From contig JAFPWV010000216.1 in NCBI GenBank assembly GCA_017412675.1, forward strand, positions 1-32,088: 32,088 bases of DNA, in the 5' to 3' direction. The translations under genes and the position numbers were made by a program. A model generated the notes under the pieces. That model was not told the origin of the DNA, did no database searches, and saw only the letters and a program-made list of their open reading frames with translations. Shown here piece after piece: positions 30,361-32,088 of this stretch. Source of the stretch: Clostridia bacterium (GTDB lineage: Bacteria; Bacillota; Clostridia; Oscillospirales; CAG-272). Position 1 is the first letter of the stretch. Every line of letters begins with the position of its first letter.

Positions 30361-32088
30361 TGAAACGGATTTTCTCCATCCTGCTGCTGGCGGTCATGCT
30401 GCTGACTGCGCTTGCAGGCTGCAAAAAGCAAACCGGCGCGGAATCGGTGACGGAGCTGACCGTCGGGGACCGCGGGACGCTGACGGGAATCTACGAAGCG
30501 ACGCCCCTTGCCCTGCCGGACGGATTTGAACTGGCGGACACCGCCCAGATCGGGACCGATCCCGAAGCCGGGGAGATCCTCGTTCTCGCGCAGCGGGGCA
30601 AGGAAATCGAAGAGGAGGACGGCACGGTCGCATACCTGGCCGATCTCTGCCTGATCGCGTATGACGGGAGCGGCGCCAAAGTGCGCCAAGTGCCGCTCGA
30701 AGACGCGAAGAACAGCTTGCCGCGCGTGGCTGCGGTTTCCCGTGACCGCGTGTGGGCGTTCTGCGATCTCACGCAGTCAAGCAGCGGTCGTCTGCTCGAA
30801 TGGGACGCCTCCTCGGGCGCGCTTCTGTCCCAGACGGAGGCGAAGAGCATCAAGGGCTGGGCCGGACAGACCTCGCCGCGGAAGCTGATCACCGACGCGG
30901 AGGGCAACCTCTGGCTGAGCGACAGCGCCAAGGTGGTCGTGATTTCGCCGGAGCGGGTGTGGATCAACCAGTTCAAGCTGAACGCTCTCGATATGGCCGC
31001 TCTGCGGGACGGGTCGGTTCGGGCCGTATCAAAACGGAGTATCGCGCGGCTCGATCCCGAAACCGGGACCCTTCAAGACGCCCTTTCCCTCTGGGACAAC
31101 GCCGTAAACGCCGTTCCGGGCGGACCGGAGGACGAATACCTGTTTTATTACAACGGAGAGAGCGGAATCTGCGGCGTCCGGACGGACGAAGAGGGAAAAC
31201 CTGTGTCCGACGAGCTGATGAATTACGTCAACTCCAACGTAAACTACAATACATCGATCGCAGCGTCGCTCATCCCCTCGGAGGACACGCTTCAACTCTC
31301 CGCCGCGCTCTCCGCGGAGGCCTTCGTCATGACGGAGTGGAGCCGGGGTTCGGACGGACGGTTCCGCTTCCTCCCGGTGCTGTACCTGCGGGGAGAAGAT
31401 CTCGAGCTCTCCGCGGTGAAGGAGATCCAGATCGCGCACTGGAACGCGCTCCCGGAGAATTTGACTTGGATGATCACGCAGTTCAACAAAGCGCACACGG
31501 ATATCCGCATCACGATGCTGGACTATGCCAAGTACGACACTCAGGAAGATGCGCTGGCCGGGGCGAAGAAGCTGACGCTGGACATCATCACGGGAATCGT
31601 CACGCCGGATATGCTCGTGGGAGGCACGACGGAGGGGCCGCTCCTCGACATGCAGAACCACGGGATCGCGCTTGATCTCACACCGTACCTGAAAGACGCG
31701 GGGCTGGACGGCGATCTCTTCGGGTGCGTGCGAACGAGCTTCACGGATGGAGACGGCAAACTGTGGGGCATCTGCCCGACGTTCCGGTTGAGCTATTTCA
31801 CGTCCTCGCAGGAAAGATTGGGAGCTCTCGCGGAAAAAGGCCACTGGACGACGGCGGAGTTCATGGATTTTGTGGAGGCCCTGCCGGAGGACTGCGCCCT
31901 GCATCTCTATGCCACCCGAGACATGCGCGGCGCGGTCAAGCCGGATTTCGGCGTGTTTATCGACCGTGAGGCGGGAACATGCTCGTTCGATTCGCCGCTG
32001 TTCTACCGGTATCTCCGTTGGCTCGAAACCCTGCCGACCACGGAGGAATGGTGGCGCGCAGGCGGGGAAGGCGAAGCGCACGGGTACA
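30361..32088 (+). CDS. SBP paralogue 4, 3' end cut by window edge
   Basis: The frame is open from the ATG at 30361 to the last base, giving 576 residues of a protein expected to be about 780-800. Lipobox ALAGC (Cys21). N-terminal domain about 30-345: KLITDAEGNLWLSDSAKVVVIS, AALRDGSVRAVSKRSIARLD and the boundary MNYVNSNVNYNTS. The SBP domain begins about residue 353 (KEIQIAHWNALPENL) with FNKAHTDIRITMLDYA, IITGIVTPDMLVGG and GKLWGICPTFRLSYF. Start supported by GGAAGG seven bases upstream. The signal peptide is almost the same as that of gene 3 (MKRIF start). The array may continue beyond the window. Confidence 0.87.

Overview
The window looks like chromosomal DNA from a spore-forming, GC-rich member of the Clostridia, probably an uncultured gut or rumen lineage (inference). 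The clues are sporulation-type genes (a SpoIID/LytB-type protein, SpoVAC, a CotH-family kinase), a DUF1700/DUF4097 pair, a DUF6323-like/DUF6179-like pair, the MEP isoprenoid genes ispD-ispF, strong Shine-Dalgarno sequences, and near-consensus sigma-A promoters (TTGACA-17-TATAAT) in intergenic gaps that are much more AT-rich than the genes. There is no phage, transposon, CRISPR or plasmid signature.

Layout. Positions 1-1128 hold the 3' part of a SpoIID/LytB-like gene. A minus-strand operon follows (3338 down to 1216): a HAAS/DUF1700 membrane protein, a DUF4097 protein and a small four-cysteine TSCPD protein. Next come trmB, a DUF6323-like/DUF6179-like pair (4423-6091), a convergent AGCS amino-acid symporter, a CotH-kinase lipoprotein, a lone spoVAC, a zinc-ribbon/coiled-coil protein, tRNA-Thr(CGU), murI, a Cthe_2159-type carbohydrate-binding lipoprotein interrupted by a 10-residue tandem repeat, and a convergent pepD. 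Positions 15131-21123 are a housekeeping block: ispD, ispF, a doubtful small ORF, rpe, a non-canonical PRPP synthetase, argS and yebC. A MATE transporter follows.

The last 9.4 kb (22769 to the window end) is a tandem array of four paralogous, very large lipoproteins (777, 803, 790 and at least 576 residues). Each has a lipobox, an N-terminal domain of about 300 residues with propeller-like 'D-x-G-N-L-W' strands, and a C-terminal extracellular solute-binding (SBP) domain. The three complete copies end in a nearly invariant 'CAAKIQSR-x-SIWLAE' tail. No permease or ATPase gene lies in the window.

The most interesting signals are regulatory. (1) A 79-bp stretch is identical upstream of SBP genes 1 and 2, although the coding regions have diverged strongly. 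(2) The leader of SBP gene 4 can fold as an H-type pseudoknot, and an inverted repeat sits just upstream of its -10. (3) The Shine-Dalgarno of SBP gene 3 lies inside a small inverted repeat. (4) Two perfect-consensus promoters face each other at 4266-4377; the minus-strand one would make an RNA of about 87 nt, ending at its own terminator, that is antisense to the leader of the DUF6323-like gene. Everything here comes from reading the sequence; no database search was run.
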